The notes: generated from the sequence alone by a model not told the origin. Positions 26,941 to 37,243 are shown, numbered from the stretch's first letter. The stretch is 44,041 nt of DNA from Candidatus Sulfotelmatobacter sp. (GCA_017883385.1 JADGNQ010000033.1:1-44041), one strand, 5' to 3'. A program made the numbers and translations.

Positions 26941-28866
26941 TCAGGAACGCACCTCGTGATAGACGAAATAGCGCTCATGCAAAACGCTCGACAGAGGCAC
27001 AAAGACCATCGGGCGCCCCTGTGAGACCGCGCCGAACTCGAGACTTCCAGGTCCGGGCTGTATCCAACTCGCCGGATCGTCAATCTTACCCTTGAATTGC
27101 AGACTCGGCGAAGGCTCCTGCTTCGTTTGTGCCTGGTAGTGCCGATACCATTTTCCCCGCGGCTCTACTTCGAAGCGCGCCGCCAGCACGAGCGGCCCGT
27201 ACATCACAGCCTGGAGGCTTTCATTGTCAGGCATTGGAGCTGCGTGTAGGTGCATGGGAAGACTGAGTTCAATTCGATCTTCGTTCGTCCAAGGCCCGCG
27301 CAGAACCAGGTAGCTGCCGGCATCCGCAAATGCGGGCATCGCGCGCCCGTTTATTTTTACCGAGCCACTTTTCGCCCAGTATGGAATGCGCAACTTGAGA
27401 TCAATATCAACCGGCTTCGCTGCCGAAACAGTGATAGTCGATCCCTGCTCCTCCGGGAACGAGGTCTTCTGGCTCAATCGAATTCCCATCTCCGGCCAGT
27501 TCAGATCAGAGGCGACATAAAGGTTGACGTAGACAGAGTTGGCGTCGTGGAAGTAGATGGAGTCCGTCAGCTTGGCAAACTCTTCTGCTCCGGTGCCGCT
27601 GCAACACCAGAATGAATCGAAAGGCTTAGCAAAGATCTTGGAGTAACCACCGCCAACCGGCAGAAAATAAACCGTTGTTCCAGTTTCCGGATCGATGGTT
27701 CCCATGCGGTGATTGAACAGAAGGCGTTCGTAGTAATCCATGTATTGCGGCTGCGGTAACCAGGCGAACAGATGCCGCGTCAGCTTCATCATGTTGTATT
27801 CGCAGCAATCCTCCGCCGTGTCTCCGCTGAGTTGGCTCGACAGAACGCCAGGGTCCGTCCGCCAAAATTCGAAGTTGCTGATACCGCCGGTGCAATAGGC
27901 GCGTTCGCTGGTGACTTCATTCCAGAAGTAGTCGGCAATATTCCAGTAGCGCTTGTCCCCGGTCATTTCATAGAGACGAGCGGCCGCGATCACTTGCGGT
28001 ACGTGCGTATTCACATGCAGGCCTTTGAGCTCATCGCGATGCGCGGCGAGGGGATCGAAGAAACTCTTCTTATCGAAGCGCTGGGCGAGCCTCAGATACT
28101 CCTGCTTCCCGGTGACCGCATACAAGTTGGCGAGCACCTCGCCCATGCCGCCGTACTCCACCTGCAGCACGCGCTGCATATGTTGCTCGCCCAGAGGGTC
28201 AGCCCAGGCACGAACCCAATCCGCCATCTTTTCAACCGTGCCAAGGGCCTGCTCGTTGCCCGCATGCATGTACATGTCGAGATGGCCGGCCATGATCTTG
28301 TGATAGGTGTAGAAAGGGGCCCAGACATTAACTCCGTCGCGCAGGCGGTCGAACCACTCGACCGGGAATGCGCTGAGATAACCGTTCTTGTTTTGGGCCT
28401 GACATTTGGCCAACTCGGACACCATGAGGTCGCCGTTGCGCTTCAGTTCTTCGTCAGCGGAACTGGCGAACGCGAGCGCGCACGCCGAAAGGTAATGGCC
28501 ACCGGCAAAATGACCGCGCAATTCGCAATCCGGCTTCTCCCACTCGCCGAGCGGTTCTGCGGAGGAGGGGAAACCAGCCGTCAACCGGAAAGTATGGAGC
28601 AACCGGTCAGGCGCCAGAGTCTTCAAATATTTCCGGTTGGCTTCGGCCGCCGCACGGAGTGGTCCCTGCTGAAGCGTGACGTTCTGCATCGGGAAAGGAC
28701 GCGCTTGCAACGCAACCACTTCGCGCCCCATCAGTGCCGGAGCGCTGGAAGAACTGGCCCACACGCCATGCTTTCTAGATGCGGATACTGGACGGGCAGG
28801 AAGAACAGCGCCCGCCCCTGCCATGGCGGCAGAGGTGACAAACTCACGGCGATTGACTTTCTTCAC
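26941..28866 (-). CDS. GH127-family glycoside hydrolase (beta-L-arabinofuranosidase type)
   Basis: A 641-residue enzyme of the DUF1680/GH127 family, whose known members remove beta-L-arabinofuranose from plant hydroxyproline-rich glycoproteins or pectins using a zinc-bound cysteine. A Tat signal (VNRREFVTSAAMAGAGA) shows export. The (alpha/alpha)6 barrel follows: NGYLSAFP, YYTYHKIMAG-like FYTYHKIMAG, then TAEDCCEYNMMKL (about 348-360) and FWCCSGTGAEEF (about 418-429), which carry the Glu and Cys residues expected for the zinc-thiolate centre. Two beta-sandwich domains close the protein. I chose GTG 28866, with GGAG five bases upstream; an earlier GTG at 28896 overlaps the GH31 stop. Third enzyme of the TonB, TPR, GH31, GH127 operon. 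Confidence 0.9.
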   Translation of the reverse strand: MKKVNRREFVTSAAMAGAGAVLPARPVSASRKHGVWASSSSAPALMGREVVALQARPFPMQNVTLQQGPLRAAAEANRKYLKTLAPDRLLHTFRLTAGFPSSAEPLGEWEKPDCELRGHFAGGHYLSACALAFASSADEELKRNGDLMVSELAKCQAQNKNGYLSAFPVEWFDRLRDGVNVWAPFYTYHKIMAGHLDMYMHAGNEQALGTVEKMADWVRAWADPLGEQHMQRVLQVEYGGMGEVLANLYAVTGKQEYLRLAQRFDKKSFFDPLAAHRDELKGLHVNTHVPQVIAAARLYEMTGDKRYWNIADYFWNEVTSERAYCTGGISNFEFWRTDPGVLSSQLSGDTAEDCCEYNMMKLTRHLFAWLPQPQYMDYYERLLFNHRMGTIDPETGTTVYFLPVGGGYSKIFAKPFDSFWCCSGTGAEEFAKLTDSIYFHDANSVYVNLYVASDLNWPEMGIRLSQKTSFPEEQGSTITVSAAKPVDIDLKLRIPYWAKSGSVKINGRAMPAFADAGSYLVLRGPWTNEDRIELSLPMHLHAAPMPDNESLQAVMYGPLVLAARFEVEPRGKWYRHYQAQTKQEPSPSLQFKGKIDDPASWIQPGPGSLEFGAVSQGRPMVFVPLSSVLHERYFVYHEVRS

Positions 28867-28892
28867 GGCGATCTCCGTATGAAGGGGTTCTA

Positions 28893-31475
28893 TCACATGC
28901 TGCCGTCATCGTGTACAGATACAGCCTTTCCCTCGAACTCGACAGTCGTATCGAACTTCTCGGGAGCTGCGATGCCGACTCCATTTGACTCCCTCACGCG
29001 GACAATCCGAAACGTCCTATGCTCCAACATTCCCGGGAAACTTCCGCGACGTTCTCCCACCGTCAACGTGGAGGCTTTGTCGTCCCAGTGCAGGGGAATG
29101 ACGGAGTACGCACCATGTTCATAGTCGTAATTGTCGCCTTCATCCTCATAAAAAGTGAAATCTCCATCCGCCCCGGGATAAATGCGGATATCGATGGGAT
29201 CTGCCTTGGCTGAAGCCGACTGCACGGCTGGTCCGAATGGAATGATTGAGCCAGACTTGACATAAATCGGAATTCTGTCGAGAGGAGCTTCCGCGGTGAC
29301 AGTTTGGCCACCTCTCATGCTCTTGCCGGTCCAAAAATCAATCCAATCGTGGCTCGCGGGGAGATAGAGGCTTCTTTGCGTGGCTCCCGCAGTAGTTACT
29401 GGGTTAATCAGTAGCGCAGGACCGAACAGAAACTGATCGGCGACCGCTCTTGCACGCGGATCCGAAGGAAACTCGAGGGGGAGGGCCCGCATGAGTGTTT
29501 CCCCATCGTGGGTAACGCCCCAAGCGGAGGAATAAATATACGGAAGCAGATGATAGCGCAACTCATCGAACTGGGTGGCAACGTCGAGAACGCGTGGGCC
29601 GTAGTTCCAGATCTCGGCGTTTGAAGTCCAACCGTGCACCCGAAAGATGGGGCAGAATGCGGCATACTGAAACCAGCGAATCAGCAACTCGTGGTAGGCC
29701 TCGTTGGTATATTGGTCCTTCGGCCGGAAGAACCCGCCACCGTCGGTGGTCCAATAGGGCAGGCCGGACATGCTGAAGTTCAAACCTGCCGGGATCTGGC
29801 GTTGGAACGTAATCCAGTTGGCAGAAATGTCGCCAGACCAAGAGATGGCAGCGTATCTTTGCTGTCCGGTGTACGCTGAGCGTGTAAATATCACTACCCG
29901 CTTGCGGTCCGTCGTCGAGCGCTGCCCTTCGTAAATCGCTTTGGTTACAAAGAGCGGATAGGCATTCCGCACCGACTCTCCGCTACCGAGGAACGTCTGG
30001 CGGCCCTTCAGGATGTCGAACTCCGGCTCGGAGGCGTCCATCCACCAGCCATCGAGTCCGTACTCAAAGAGCCCTTTGTTGAGTTCGGCCCAGAACGTTT
30101 CTTGCGCCTCGGGATTGAAAAAGTCTACCCAGGGTGTTCCCGCGACCAACAAAGACTTGGCGCTCATCCGCTTGTAAATATCGGAATCTTCCCCGAACCT
30201 TGACCACACCGAGATCGGCACATGCTCGTCCAAGGCGTGGAACTGGTCCATCATTCCCTTGGGATCGGGGTAAATGCTCTCGTCGAACTTCATTGCGTTC
30301 CAGCCGTACTTGCCCCAGTACTGCCAGTCCTGCACCAAGGCGTCGACCGGAAGCTTGCGTTTGCGGAACTCCGTCCCCACGTCGAGAATCTCCTTTTGGG
30401 TGTGATAGCGCTCACGGCACTGCCAGTATCCGTATACCCACTTGGGGAATAGGGGTGCCGCGCCGGTGAGCTGGCGGTAATCCGCGATGACGCTGTTCAG
30501 TTCTGGTCCATAGAAGAAGTAGTAATCAATGGCCTGCCCCACTTCGGAGCGAAAAGTCGTCGTATCCTGTGGTGGACGCGCCGACAGCTGGATTCCGCCC
30601 GGACCACCCTTGGCAGAAACCTCATACTCCTTGTTTGGCTCCAGGTCCACGATGCCGGACCCCGAACTCGGAGTCCACATATTGACCAAATCAATCACGT
30701 GCTTGCCGTTGACGTCCACCACGAGCTGGTCCTTGTTGTCGCTGGCCAGCAGGAAGCCGTAACTTCCTTTCGCCCCGGTGGTGAACTTGCCTCTACCGGT
30801 CTTCGCGTCAATTTCGATGGCACTGTCGGCCGGATTGAAGTCAGTTAGAGATGGGTTGTTCCAGAGAAGGCCGTATCCCTTACTGGATAGCATGAAGGGA
30901 ATCGAAATATTGCTGTTCGCCTGATGCAGTCGGACCGGGACACCGCGGAGGTTGAAAATACCTTCCTGATGCTGGCCGAGACCATACAACGCTTCGTCGG
31001 ACGGCGAAGAAAATGTCTGTTGGACCTGCCAGGTTTTTGTTTCGAATAGCGAGGGTATGTCGAATGCTTTTCCTCCACCCTTCGGCTCGGCGAGCACAGA
31101 CTCCCCATCTTTCGTCAGGAAGGTCAGGGCGCCAGTCGTTCGATCTACATTCACAGTAACGGCTAGAGTCCGAAGGACAACTTCTTTCTTGCCGACCACA
31201 ACTTTGAGACTCTCGCCCCTGCATGGCCTGGTCGCGACGGGCACCTTCGGACTCGGCAACTCCGCTGTGGAGCTAACGACAACGTGAATCACGTGGTCTC
31301 CGCACGCCTCAATCCGCATGAGTCCAGCAATAGTCGTCAAGGTTACGCCGTTCGAGTCCTCATGCACCTCCTTAACGTTGAACCGCGACTGATTCGCAGC
31401 CCATGCGGTTGAAGTGCAAATCATGAGTAGGAGCGCCGTGCACGTCTTGACGATTTCGGTTAGCCGAAGTGGCAT
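28893..31475 (-). CDS. GH31-family alpha-glycosidase with PA14-like insert (alpha-xylosidase candidate)
   Basis: An 860-residue exported retaining alpha-glycosidase. After a signal peptide (about 1-26, ending TSTAWA) come the N-terminal beta domain (YGLGQHQEGIF), a PA14-like insert (about 235-310, around LVVDVNGKHVIDLVNMW) and the barrel. The nucleophile is D480 in GWWMDASEPE and the acid/base D549 in SWSGDISANW. A PA14 insert at this position is known from xyloglucan-active alpha-xylosidases, so removal of alpha-xylose side chains is the best guess; alpha-glucosidase activity is possible. ATG 31475 follows GGGGGA; a longer frame to 31526 is less likely. Lies between TPR and GH127 genes in one operon, 74 bases after the former. 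Confidence 0.9.
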   Translation of the reverse strand: MPLRLTEIVKTCTALLLMICTSTAWAANQSRFNVKEVHEDSNGVTLTTIAGLMRIEACGDHVIHVVVSSTAELPSPKVPVATRPCRGESLKVVVGKKEVVLRTLAVTVNVDRTTGALTFLTKDGESVLAEPKGGGKAFDIPSLFETKTWQVQQTFSSPSDEALYGLGQHQEGIFNLRGVPVRLHQANSNISIPFMLSSKGYGLLWNNPSLTDFNPADSAIEIDAKTGRGKFTTGAKGSYGFLLASDNKDQLVVDVNGKHVIDLVNMWTPSSGSGIVDLEPNKEYEVSAKGGPGGIQLSARPPQDTTTFRSEVGQAIDYYFFYGPELNSVIADYRQLTGAAPLFPKWVYGYWQCRERYHTQKEILDVGTEFRKRKLPVDALVQDWQYWGKYGWNAMKFDESIYPDPKGMMDQFHALDEHVPISVWSRFGEDSDIYKRMSAKSLLVAGTPWVDFFNPEAQETFWAELNKGLFEYGLDGWWMDASEPEFDILKGRQTFLGSGESVRNAYPLFVTKAIYEGQRSTTDRKRVVIFTRSAYTGQQRYAAISWSGDISANWITFQRQIPAGLNFSMSGLPYWTTDGGGFFRPKDQYTNEAYHELLIRWFQYAAFCPIFRVHGWTSNAEIWNYGPRVLDVATQFDELRYHLLPYIYSSAWGVTHDGETLMRALPLEFPSDPRARAVADQFLFGPALLINPVTTAGATQRSLYLPASHDWIDFWTGKSMRGGQTVTAEAPLDRIPIYVKSGSIIPFGPAVQSASAKADPIDIRIYPGADGDFTFYEDEGDNYDYEHGAYSVIPLHWDDKASTLTVGERRGSFPGMLEHRTFRIVRVRESNGVGIAAPEKFDTTVEFEGKAVSVHDDGSM

Positions 31476-31549
31476 TATTTTCCCCCGGTGTGCAGAGATG
31501 TCGCACTCTGTTTCGTATGCCCGCAATACAATTGTGGAATTTAGAGTCT

Positions 31550-33487
31550 CTATTGAGACACGTCGTTGTTCTCGCCCTGCCGTATTGCGACGGCTGCCCT
31601 AGTCAGCCCTTCGCTTCGCAATCGTCCTGAAACCTCGAAGGCTTCCTTCGCTGACTTCTGATCTCCGACCTTCAAATAGAGGCGGGCGATCTGAAATTGA
31701 AGCCGACCGTCCTTGTCATCCGAGAGCCCGAGCTTCATCTCTGTAATCGCCTGCTGCGTGCGGTTTGTTTCGCCGTACACTCGGCCGAGTAAAGCGTGTA
31801 CGTGAGGAAGCAACTCGGGCTTCGTGTTCAGCGCCTTTTTTAAATATGGCTCCGCACTCGAGAAATCGTGTTGCACGGAAAGGATCTCTCCAATAACGGC
31901 GTTAAACTCGGGATCATCGGGATTCGTTTTCAAAGCACCCTGCGCCAACCGGAGCGCCCCGTCGATATCTGAATCGGCAAGCAGTGCCAGCGACAAACCG
32001 AACAAGGCGCCGGCATCTGCTGGCTGAATCGCTAACGCTTTTCGATACTCTTGTTCCGCATCCGGGTAATTCTCTCGTTGCCGGTAAACGTCTCCGAGCA
32101 GAACGTGCAACGTGGGGGAATTGGAGTCAAGTTCGCTGGCACGAGCCAAAGCTGCGGTCGCCAGCTTCTCCGCCGATTTTGTTTCCCAATACAATCCCTC
32201 GGCTTCGGTCGCCGGATTCAGAGCGAGCTTCTGAGCTGCATCCAAAGCGGCGTGGTATCTCGCAATGGAGTAGGCGCAGGAGACTAAGAGTCGGAGTTCC
32301 CTTGCTGGAAGCTGCTGCAGTCGAGGCGATAGCGCTTCGCTGCACTCTGCATATTTTCCTGTGGCGTACAACTCTTGGACTGTGCCCGTCGGCGTTTTGG
32401 CGGATGGAGGGCTATCCACCGCCCGATCATTGAAGTCCTGAGACGAATCGGTGCCGCCTTGACTAGCTGTGCCGCCTTGAAACAGGAGAACGGCGGCTTG
32501 CGGAATCTCTCCATTGACTTGTCCCTTCTCCAAGGCACTCTGTGACTCGAAAAGGCGCTGTCGGGACAGTCCGGCGCTGAACCGAGAAGCGTTAGCTCGA
32601 AAAAAACTGGGATCCGCTTTCCATATCTCCGCAATTTCCCTCGTCCCCTCTGCTGCCGCACCTTGCTCAAGCCGCAATCGAGCCAAGCCTAGTTTCGCCA
32701 TGAGGGAGCCGGAGTTGCCCGCGAGTTCAGCGTTGAGTTCAAGTTCCGCGCCCGGCAGATCGTGCTGATTTAGGAGAACGAAGCCGTAAGCGGCGTGTAT
32801 GCCTGAGGGGAATGCCGAGGATGCCAGGGTGGTTTTGTACGCCTCAGCTGCCTGAATGAATGCCTTTTGCTCGGCGAAAGTGTCCCCCACCAGCGCGTGG
32901 AAATAGCCCGAGCCCTTATGCCGCGAAAGGAGAATGCGTGCGTCGCCTTCCACCTGCTCCAGATACGTCACTCCGAGGCGGAACCAGCCGTCGGCATTTC
33001 CTGAATCAAGCTGTAGCCCGCGGCGGTACGAAGCAATCGCATCCCTGGTTTTCCCGCTCGCTGCGAAGGCCCGACCAAGAGCCAGTTGTACTTCAGGATC
33101 CGTGGGCTGGGAAAGAGCTGCTCTTTTAAGGTAAGGTATCGCCTCATTGAACCGCTTCAGCTTGAGATAATCGAGTCCCAAAAACAGGTTTGGAACGAAT
33201 AATCTAGGTTTCAGCCGGATCGCGTGCAGGAAAGAGTCGATCGCTTGCTCGTTCTTCCCTGTCTGGTAGTACATGAGTCCGAGATTGGCATGGAGTTCAG
33301 CGACTTCGGGCTGAAGTGTGACTCCCTGACGGTAGTACTCGGCTGCGGCTTCGAAATCTCTCCTGGCCTGGGCTTCTTTCGCCGAGGCCAGCAGAGATTC
33401 AAGTTGCCCGGACGGCTGTGAAAATGCTGCTCCTTTGAGAGCGAGGAGAAGCGCACAAAAGGCAACAACGTTCCTAATTCTCCGCAC
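31550..33487 (-). CDS. Exported TPR-repeat protein
   Basis: A 645-residue protein with a signal peptide (about 1-23, ending GAAFS) and at least ten tetratricopeptide repeats in two blocks (about 30-300 and 380-630); typical units are AEYYRQGVTLQPEVAELHAN, AIDSFLHAIRLKPRLF and AEQEYRKALAIQPADAGALF. A Ser/Gly/Thr-rich linker (about 320-360) separates the blocks. TPR proteins bind other proteins; here the GTG start lies three bases after the TonB receptor's stop, which implies coupled translation and stoichiometric production, so a periplasmic scaffold for the receptor or its enzymes is a fair inference. No catalytic domain is visible. Confidence 0.88.
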   Translation of the reverse strand: MRRIRNVVAFCALLLALKGAAFSQPSGQLESLLASAKEAQARRDFEAAAEYYRQGVTLQPEVAELHANLGLMYYQTGKNEQAIDSFLHAIRLKPRLFVPNLFLGLDYLKLKRFNEAIPYLKRAALSQPTDPEVQLALGRAFAASGKTRDAIASYRRGLQLDSGNADGWFRLGVTYLEQVEGDARILLSRHKGSGYFHALVGDTFAEQKAFIQAAEAYKTTLASSAFPSGIHAAYGFVLLNQHDLPGAELELNAELAGNSGSLMAKLGLARLRLEQGAAAEGTREIAEIWKADPSFFRANASRFSAGLSRQRLFESQSALEKGQVNGEIPQAAVLLFQGGTASQGGTDSSQDFNDRAVDSPPSAKTPTGTVQELYATGKYAECSEALSPRLQQLPARELRLLVSCAYSIARYHAALDAAQKLALNPATEAEGLYWETKSAEKLATAALARASELDSNSPTLHVLLGDVYRQRENYPDAEQEYRKALAIQPADAGALFGLSLALLADSDIDGALRLAQGALKTNPDDPEFNAVIGEILSVQHDFSSAEPYLKKALNTKPELLPHVHALLGRVYGETNRTQQAITEMKLGLSDDKDGRLQFQIARLYLKVGDQKSAKEAFEVSGRLRSEGLTRAAVAIRQGENNDVSQ

Positions 33488-33490
33488 GCA

Positions 33491-36400
33491 TCACCAATAA
33501 AACTTCAGCGCTGCCTGCATCAGTCGACCCGGGAACGATGCGTTGATGGTTCCAAACGATCCAGAACCCAACGCCGTATTCGGCGCGTAGTAGCTGGTGT
33601 GATTGAACGCGTTGAACATATCCAAACGGAACTGGAACCGGAACCGTTCCTCGATCGGGAAGTACTTTTGAATGCTCATGTCCCAGTTTTTGTAGCCTGG
33701 CGCACGCAGGTCCGAGAAGTATCGCGGAGCATCTCCCAAGGTCCATTGCGCTGCCGGCTGGAAAGCCGTGGTGTTGAACCACTGCTTGCGGGATTGGTTT
33801 GAGATGTGATAATCCCCGACTACATCCACGTGCTGGCCTGCGCCAAAGTAATCGAGCCCATTGCCCGGACTGGAGATTGCCAACGGGAACCCTTGTTTGA
33901 ATGTAGCTATACCGGACGTTTGCCATCCGCCTACAACCGCATTGAGCACACTGTTCATCCCGGAAGAGTACTTCCTGCCCTTGCCGACGGGAATTTCGTA
34001 AACGTAGCTCAGAACAAGACTGTGCGGAACATCCGTAGCGTCCACCGATTTTTCTGCAGCAAGGTTGTAGACGTTTCTAGTCGACGTACCGTTCGCGTTT
34101 GCCCAATCGGTGCTCCCAGCGACATCGTCAATGAACTTCGAGAACGTGTAGGAGGCTAACAGAGTGAGTCCTTGAGATACGCGATGGGTGTAGTTCACTT
34201 CCAAGGCGTTGTAGTTCGAAAAGCCCACCGGATCCTGGTTCTCCGTGATACTGCAGAACTCCGGGTACGGAAGAAGCAGTTGTCCTTGCGCAACGGTTGG
34301 GTTATTAAGACCGCAGCCACTTTGGGCAATGGAACTAAAGAACGGGTTCGGAACCAGGGTCGCCAGCGCATTGCCCATGGAGAAGTACTTCGGATCCAAT
34401 TGGTCTGTGTTGAGCCCCGAGGCAATCATATGGGTACCGTGGTTGCCAACGTAAGTAATGTCGAGTACATCGTTGGGCGTCGGGGCGAACTGGAATCCAT
34501 ACGTCCACTGCTGGACGTAGGTAGATTTCCGGTTAGGGGAGACTGCACCGGTGCTAAACCCCACATTGGTCAATCCGCCGAGCGCGCTCCCGGTCACCGG
34601 AACCAGTCCTGATGGATATGCATTGCTCAATGTCGCGTCGGGATTCAGGCCTCCATTCAGAGAACCCACAAACGGCGTGACCGCGTTGAAACCTGGCGCC
34701 GGTCCGCCGCCCCGGTAACTGATGGGGTAAAAGACGCCATAGCCGCCACGCATAACAAGCTTGGGCATTAATTGGTAGGCAAAGCCAACGCGCGGAGCGA
34801 AATTTCTGTAATCGGTGTTATAGAGGTTGCGATTGGACTGAGTGTTGAACACCACCTGCCCCAGGTACGACTGGCCCACCGCTGCGCTGATCGGGTTTAC
34901 CGCGTTGTAGTCAAAGTACGTCTGCCGATTATGTATCTCCCGCTCAGGCCGCTGCATCTCCCAGCGCAACCCCAGGTTTAACGTCAGCTTGCGGGCAGCC
35001 TTCCAGTCATCTTGCACGTAGAGGCCGTGTAGCCATTCCCGGGTGGCAGGTAGAAATGCGATGCCTGTGCTTCCGCTGGGAGAGGTACCCAGCAGCATGG
35101 ATGCGAAAACATTCCCGGAATTGAGGGGCGTACTTGTAATATCCGGGCCGAGCGTGAAGTTGTTGTCAAAGTTAAAAATCGTCGGCTGGATGCGGCCGCC
35201 GTTTTCGTCGATGGCATTGACCGCATAGCCAAACGACAGCGAATGCTGCCCTTTGACCTTCACAAAGTCCAGGGAACTGCTGCCGATGTTTCTGGGAAAT
35301 GCGCCCTGGCCGGCGCCTTGCACTGGCCCTAACGGAGCATAGCCCGAGGGCACATTGATCACCGGGAACTGCGCGGAGTTTGGGTCAATGAAAGAAGGTA
35401 ATCCCAGCGAGGATGGCTTGAAGCCGGCACTCTGCATATTGTTGCCCTCAACCCATCGCATCACTCCCAGATTGACGGTCATCAGGAACGCTGGAGTGAA
35501 GCTGTGGGTTACTCCAAGGGCAACATTCCAGCGGTTGTTGGGATTGATCTGCCCCGGCCCACCCGGATCATTGGCGCCGTAGAAAGGAGGCAATATTTGC
35601 TTGGACTCGTGTTTGTCTGAAAAGCGGCCATAGATCCTGGTCTGATCGGTGAAATTGTGATCGATGCGGGCGGTGTATTCATCGGAAGGATTAGCGCCGA
35701 CCCCAGTTGCCGCCCAGTTATTTAGCAGTGCGCCGGTCAACGGCTGCGGGTAAAAGCCGATCAAGTTCTGACCTACGGGATCAATTCCATGCGAAGCGTT
35801 GGACAACATGTTCCCCAGAATTGGGTCGCGAACCTGAACGGTCTGTCCTATCGAAACGCCTTCGCTGGGGACAGCACACGTCGCGGTCACCTGCCGAGTC
35901 GAAAACGGATCGTAGAGTTGGCCCGCGAGTACCGGCCTGCACTGGGCATCGGTGCCGATCTGAGAGCCGAGCAGGGCGGAAAAGTCGCCGGTTCTGAAGC
36001 CGGCCGTCGGCACCGTGTAACCGACCGATACTGGATCGTTTTCCCGGTGCCCTTCGTAGCCAAAGAAGAAGAAGGTCTTATCATGTTGTTTATACAGGCC
36101 CGGAATGTAAACCGGCCCGCCCAGTGTCACGCCGAACTGGTTGCGATGAACATTGGGGCGCGGAAGATTGTTCAAATTGTTGAAGTAGTTGTTGGCATCT
36201 AGCGCGCCGTTCCTGAGAAAATCATAGACATCCCCATGGAACTGGCTGCCGCCGGATTTTGTGACGACGTTGATGACGTTGCCGGTACTCCAGCCATACT
36301 GCGCCGTGAAGGAATTTTGCTGTACTTTGAACTCCTGCACGCTTTCTACCGACGGAACGTATTCCACGCCGCCCCATCCCAGACTGGTGTCCCACGAACC

Positions 36401-37030
36401 GTCAAGCAGGAATGCGGTTGTGCCAAAGTATCCGCCGCCAAAATTGAAAAACGAGACATCCTGATCCGAGGTGCCTTGCGTGCCCCCACCTTGCAAGGTC
36501 TGCTGTTGCGGGCCATTGTTGACGGACGAGTTCAACGCGACAAAGTTGAATACATTGCGAAGGTTCAGAGGCAGCTCGGCAACTTGTTTCGTGCCAATTT
36601 CGTCGCCTACGTTGGCGTTGTCCGTCTGTAGGAGAGCGGCCACAGCGGTCACCTCGATTTGCTCCGTCGAACCTATTGTCAACGCGACACTCTGGCGCGC
36701 GGACTGCCCGACTTCCAGTGTGATTCCTTCCTGCTTGAGGGTCTTGAAACCCGTGGCCTGTACGGTCAGGGTATAGGTAGCCGCCGGCAGAAGCGAAAAT
36801 GAGAAACTTCCTTCGGCATCCGTCTTAAAGGCGCGGGTGATTCCTTTCTCAGGGCTGGTCAAAGTCACATTAGCGTTCGCAACCCGCGCCCCGGAGGAGT
36901 CCGAAACCGACCCTGAAAACGAAGAACTAGACGCCAGACTCTGACTGTGTGCGAGGGGAATGCCTGTGGAAACAATCAGAGCGGCAATGACAAAAAGCAA
37001 GAGCTGGGAAAGGTTCCGAAGTCTGGGCAT
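33491..37030 (-). CDS. TonB-dependent outer-membrane receptor, Oar-like
   Basis: A 1179-residue outer-membrane importer. Signal peptide (about 1-30, LLLFVIAALIVSTGIPLAHS), carboxypeptidase-regulatory-like domain (about 38-120; GSVSDSSGARVANANVTL), plug (LQTDNANVGDEIGTKQVAEL, LNLRNVFNFVALN) and a barrel ending with the aromatic tail LKFYW. It shares architecture with the receptor at 13196 but is clearly a different paralogue. ATG 37030 is preceded by AAGGAG at suitable spacing. It heads the operon with the TPR protein, GH31, GH127 and the broken ASPIC gene, and is divergent from the membrane regulator at 37307. Likely substrate: oligosaccharides with arabinose, xylose or fucose side chains. 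Confidence 0.93.
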   Translation of the reverse strand: MPRLRNLSQLLLFVIAALIVSTGIPLAHSQSLASSSSFSGSVSDSSGARVANANVTLTSPEKGITRAFKTDAEGSFSFSLLPAATYTLTVQATGFKTLKQEGITLEVGQSARQSVALTIGSTEQIEVTAVAALLQTDNANVGDEIGTKQVAELPLNLRNVFNFVALNSSVNNGPQQQTLQGGGTQGTSDQDVSFFNFGGGYFGTTAFLLDGSWDTSLGWGGVEYVPSVESVQEFKVQQNSFTAQYGWSTGNVINVVTKSGGSQFHGDVYDFLRNGALDANNYFNNLNNLPRPNVHRNQFGVTLGGPVYIPGLYKQHDKTFFFFGYEGHRENDPVSVGYTVPTAGFRTGDFSALLGSQIGTDAQCRPVLAGQLYDPFSTRQVTATCAVPSEGVSIGQTVQVRDPILGNMLSNASHGIDPVGQNLIGFYPQPLTGALLNNWAATGVGANPSDEYTARIDHNFTDQTRIYGRFSDKHESKQILPPFYGANDPGGPGQINPNNRWNVALGVTHSFTPAFLMTVNLGVMRWVEGNNMQSAGFKPSSLGLPSFIDPNSAQFPVINVPSGYAPLGPVQGAGQGAFPRNIGSSSLDFVKVKGQHSLSFGYAVNAIDENGGRIQPTIFNFDNNFTLGPDITSTPLNSGNVFASMLLGTSPSGSTGIAFLPATREWLHGLYVQDDWKAARKLTLNLGLRWEMQRPEREIHNRQTYFDYNAVNPISAAVGQSYLGQVVFNTQSNRNLYNTDYRNFAPRVGFAYQLMPKLVMRGGYGVFYPISYRGGGPAPGFNAVTPFVGSLNGGLNPDATLSNAYPSGLVPVTGSALGGLTNVGFSTGAVSPNRKSTYVQQWTYGFQFAPTPNDVLDITYVGNHGTHMIASGLNTDQLDPKYFSMGNALATLVPNPFFSSIAQSGCGLNNPTVAQGQLLLPYPEFCSITENQDPVGFSNYNALEVNYTHRVSQGLTLLASYTFSKFIDDVAGSTDWANANGTSTRNVYNLAAEKSVDATDVPHSLVLSYVYEIPVGKGRKYSSGMNSVLNAVVGGWQTSGIATFKQGFPLAISSPGNGLDYFGAGQHVDVVGDYHISNQSRKQWFNTTAFQPAAQWTLGDAPRYFSDLRAPGYKNWDMSIQKYFPIEERFRFQFRLDMFNAFNHTSYYAPNTALGSGSFGTINASFPGRLMQAALKFYW

Positions 37031-37161
37031 CAGCGAAGGCTCCTTAGATTGACGTCTCCTGGACCGCTCGCGAGCACACACTGCAAACGTGGCAGTTCAG
37101 GCGCTTCAGGGCGTCGGAGCCTAACCGATACTCGGAATTGCCAGGGCTGTCTAGGTTGCCT

Positions 37162-37176
37162 ACGGTAGACTACCGT
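37162..37176 (+). promoter_or_regulatory. Operator-like palindrome 1 between receptor and regulator
   Basis: ACGGTAG (37162-37168), A, CTACCGT (37170-37176): a perfect 7-bp inverted repeat with one central base in the divergent intergenic region. Its core ACGGTA recurs in the second palindrome at 37244-37259. Confidence 0.5.
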
Positions 37177-37201
37177 CGTCCAACTGGGTTCAAATCTTGT
37201 A

Positions 37202-37229
37202 TTGACAATGGGTTACGAATGCGAATAAA
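37202..37229 (+). promoter_or_regulatory. Candidate promoter of the membrane regulator
   Basis: TTGACA (37202-37207) and AATAAA (37224-37229), spacer 16 bases, point toward the regulator gene. The -10 match is only partial. It lies between the two ACGGTA palindromes. Confidence 0.4.
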
Positions 37230-37243
37230 ACTCTGAGATATCG

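Noticed and set aside
27772..29124. Plus-strand 450-codon frame opposite GH127
   Set aside because: Antisense to a conserved glycoside hydrolase and without family resemblance or ribosome binding site.
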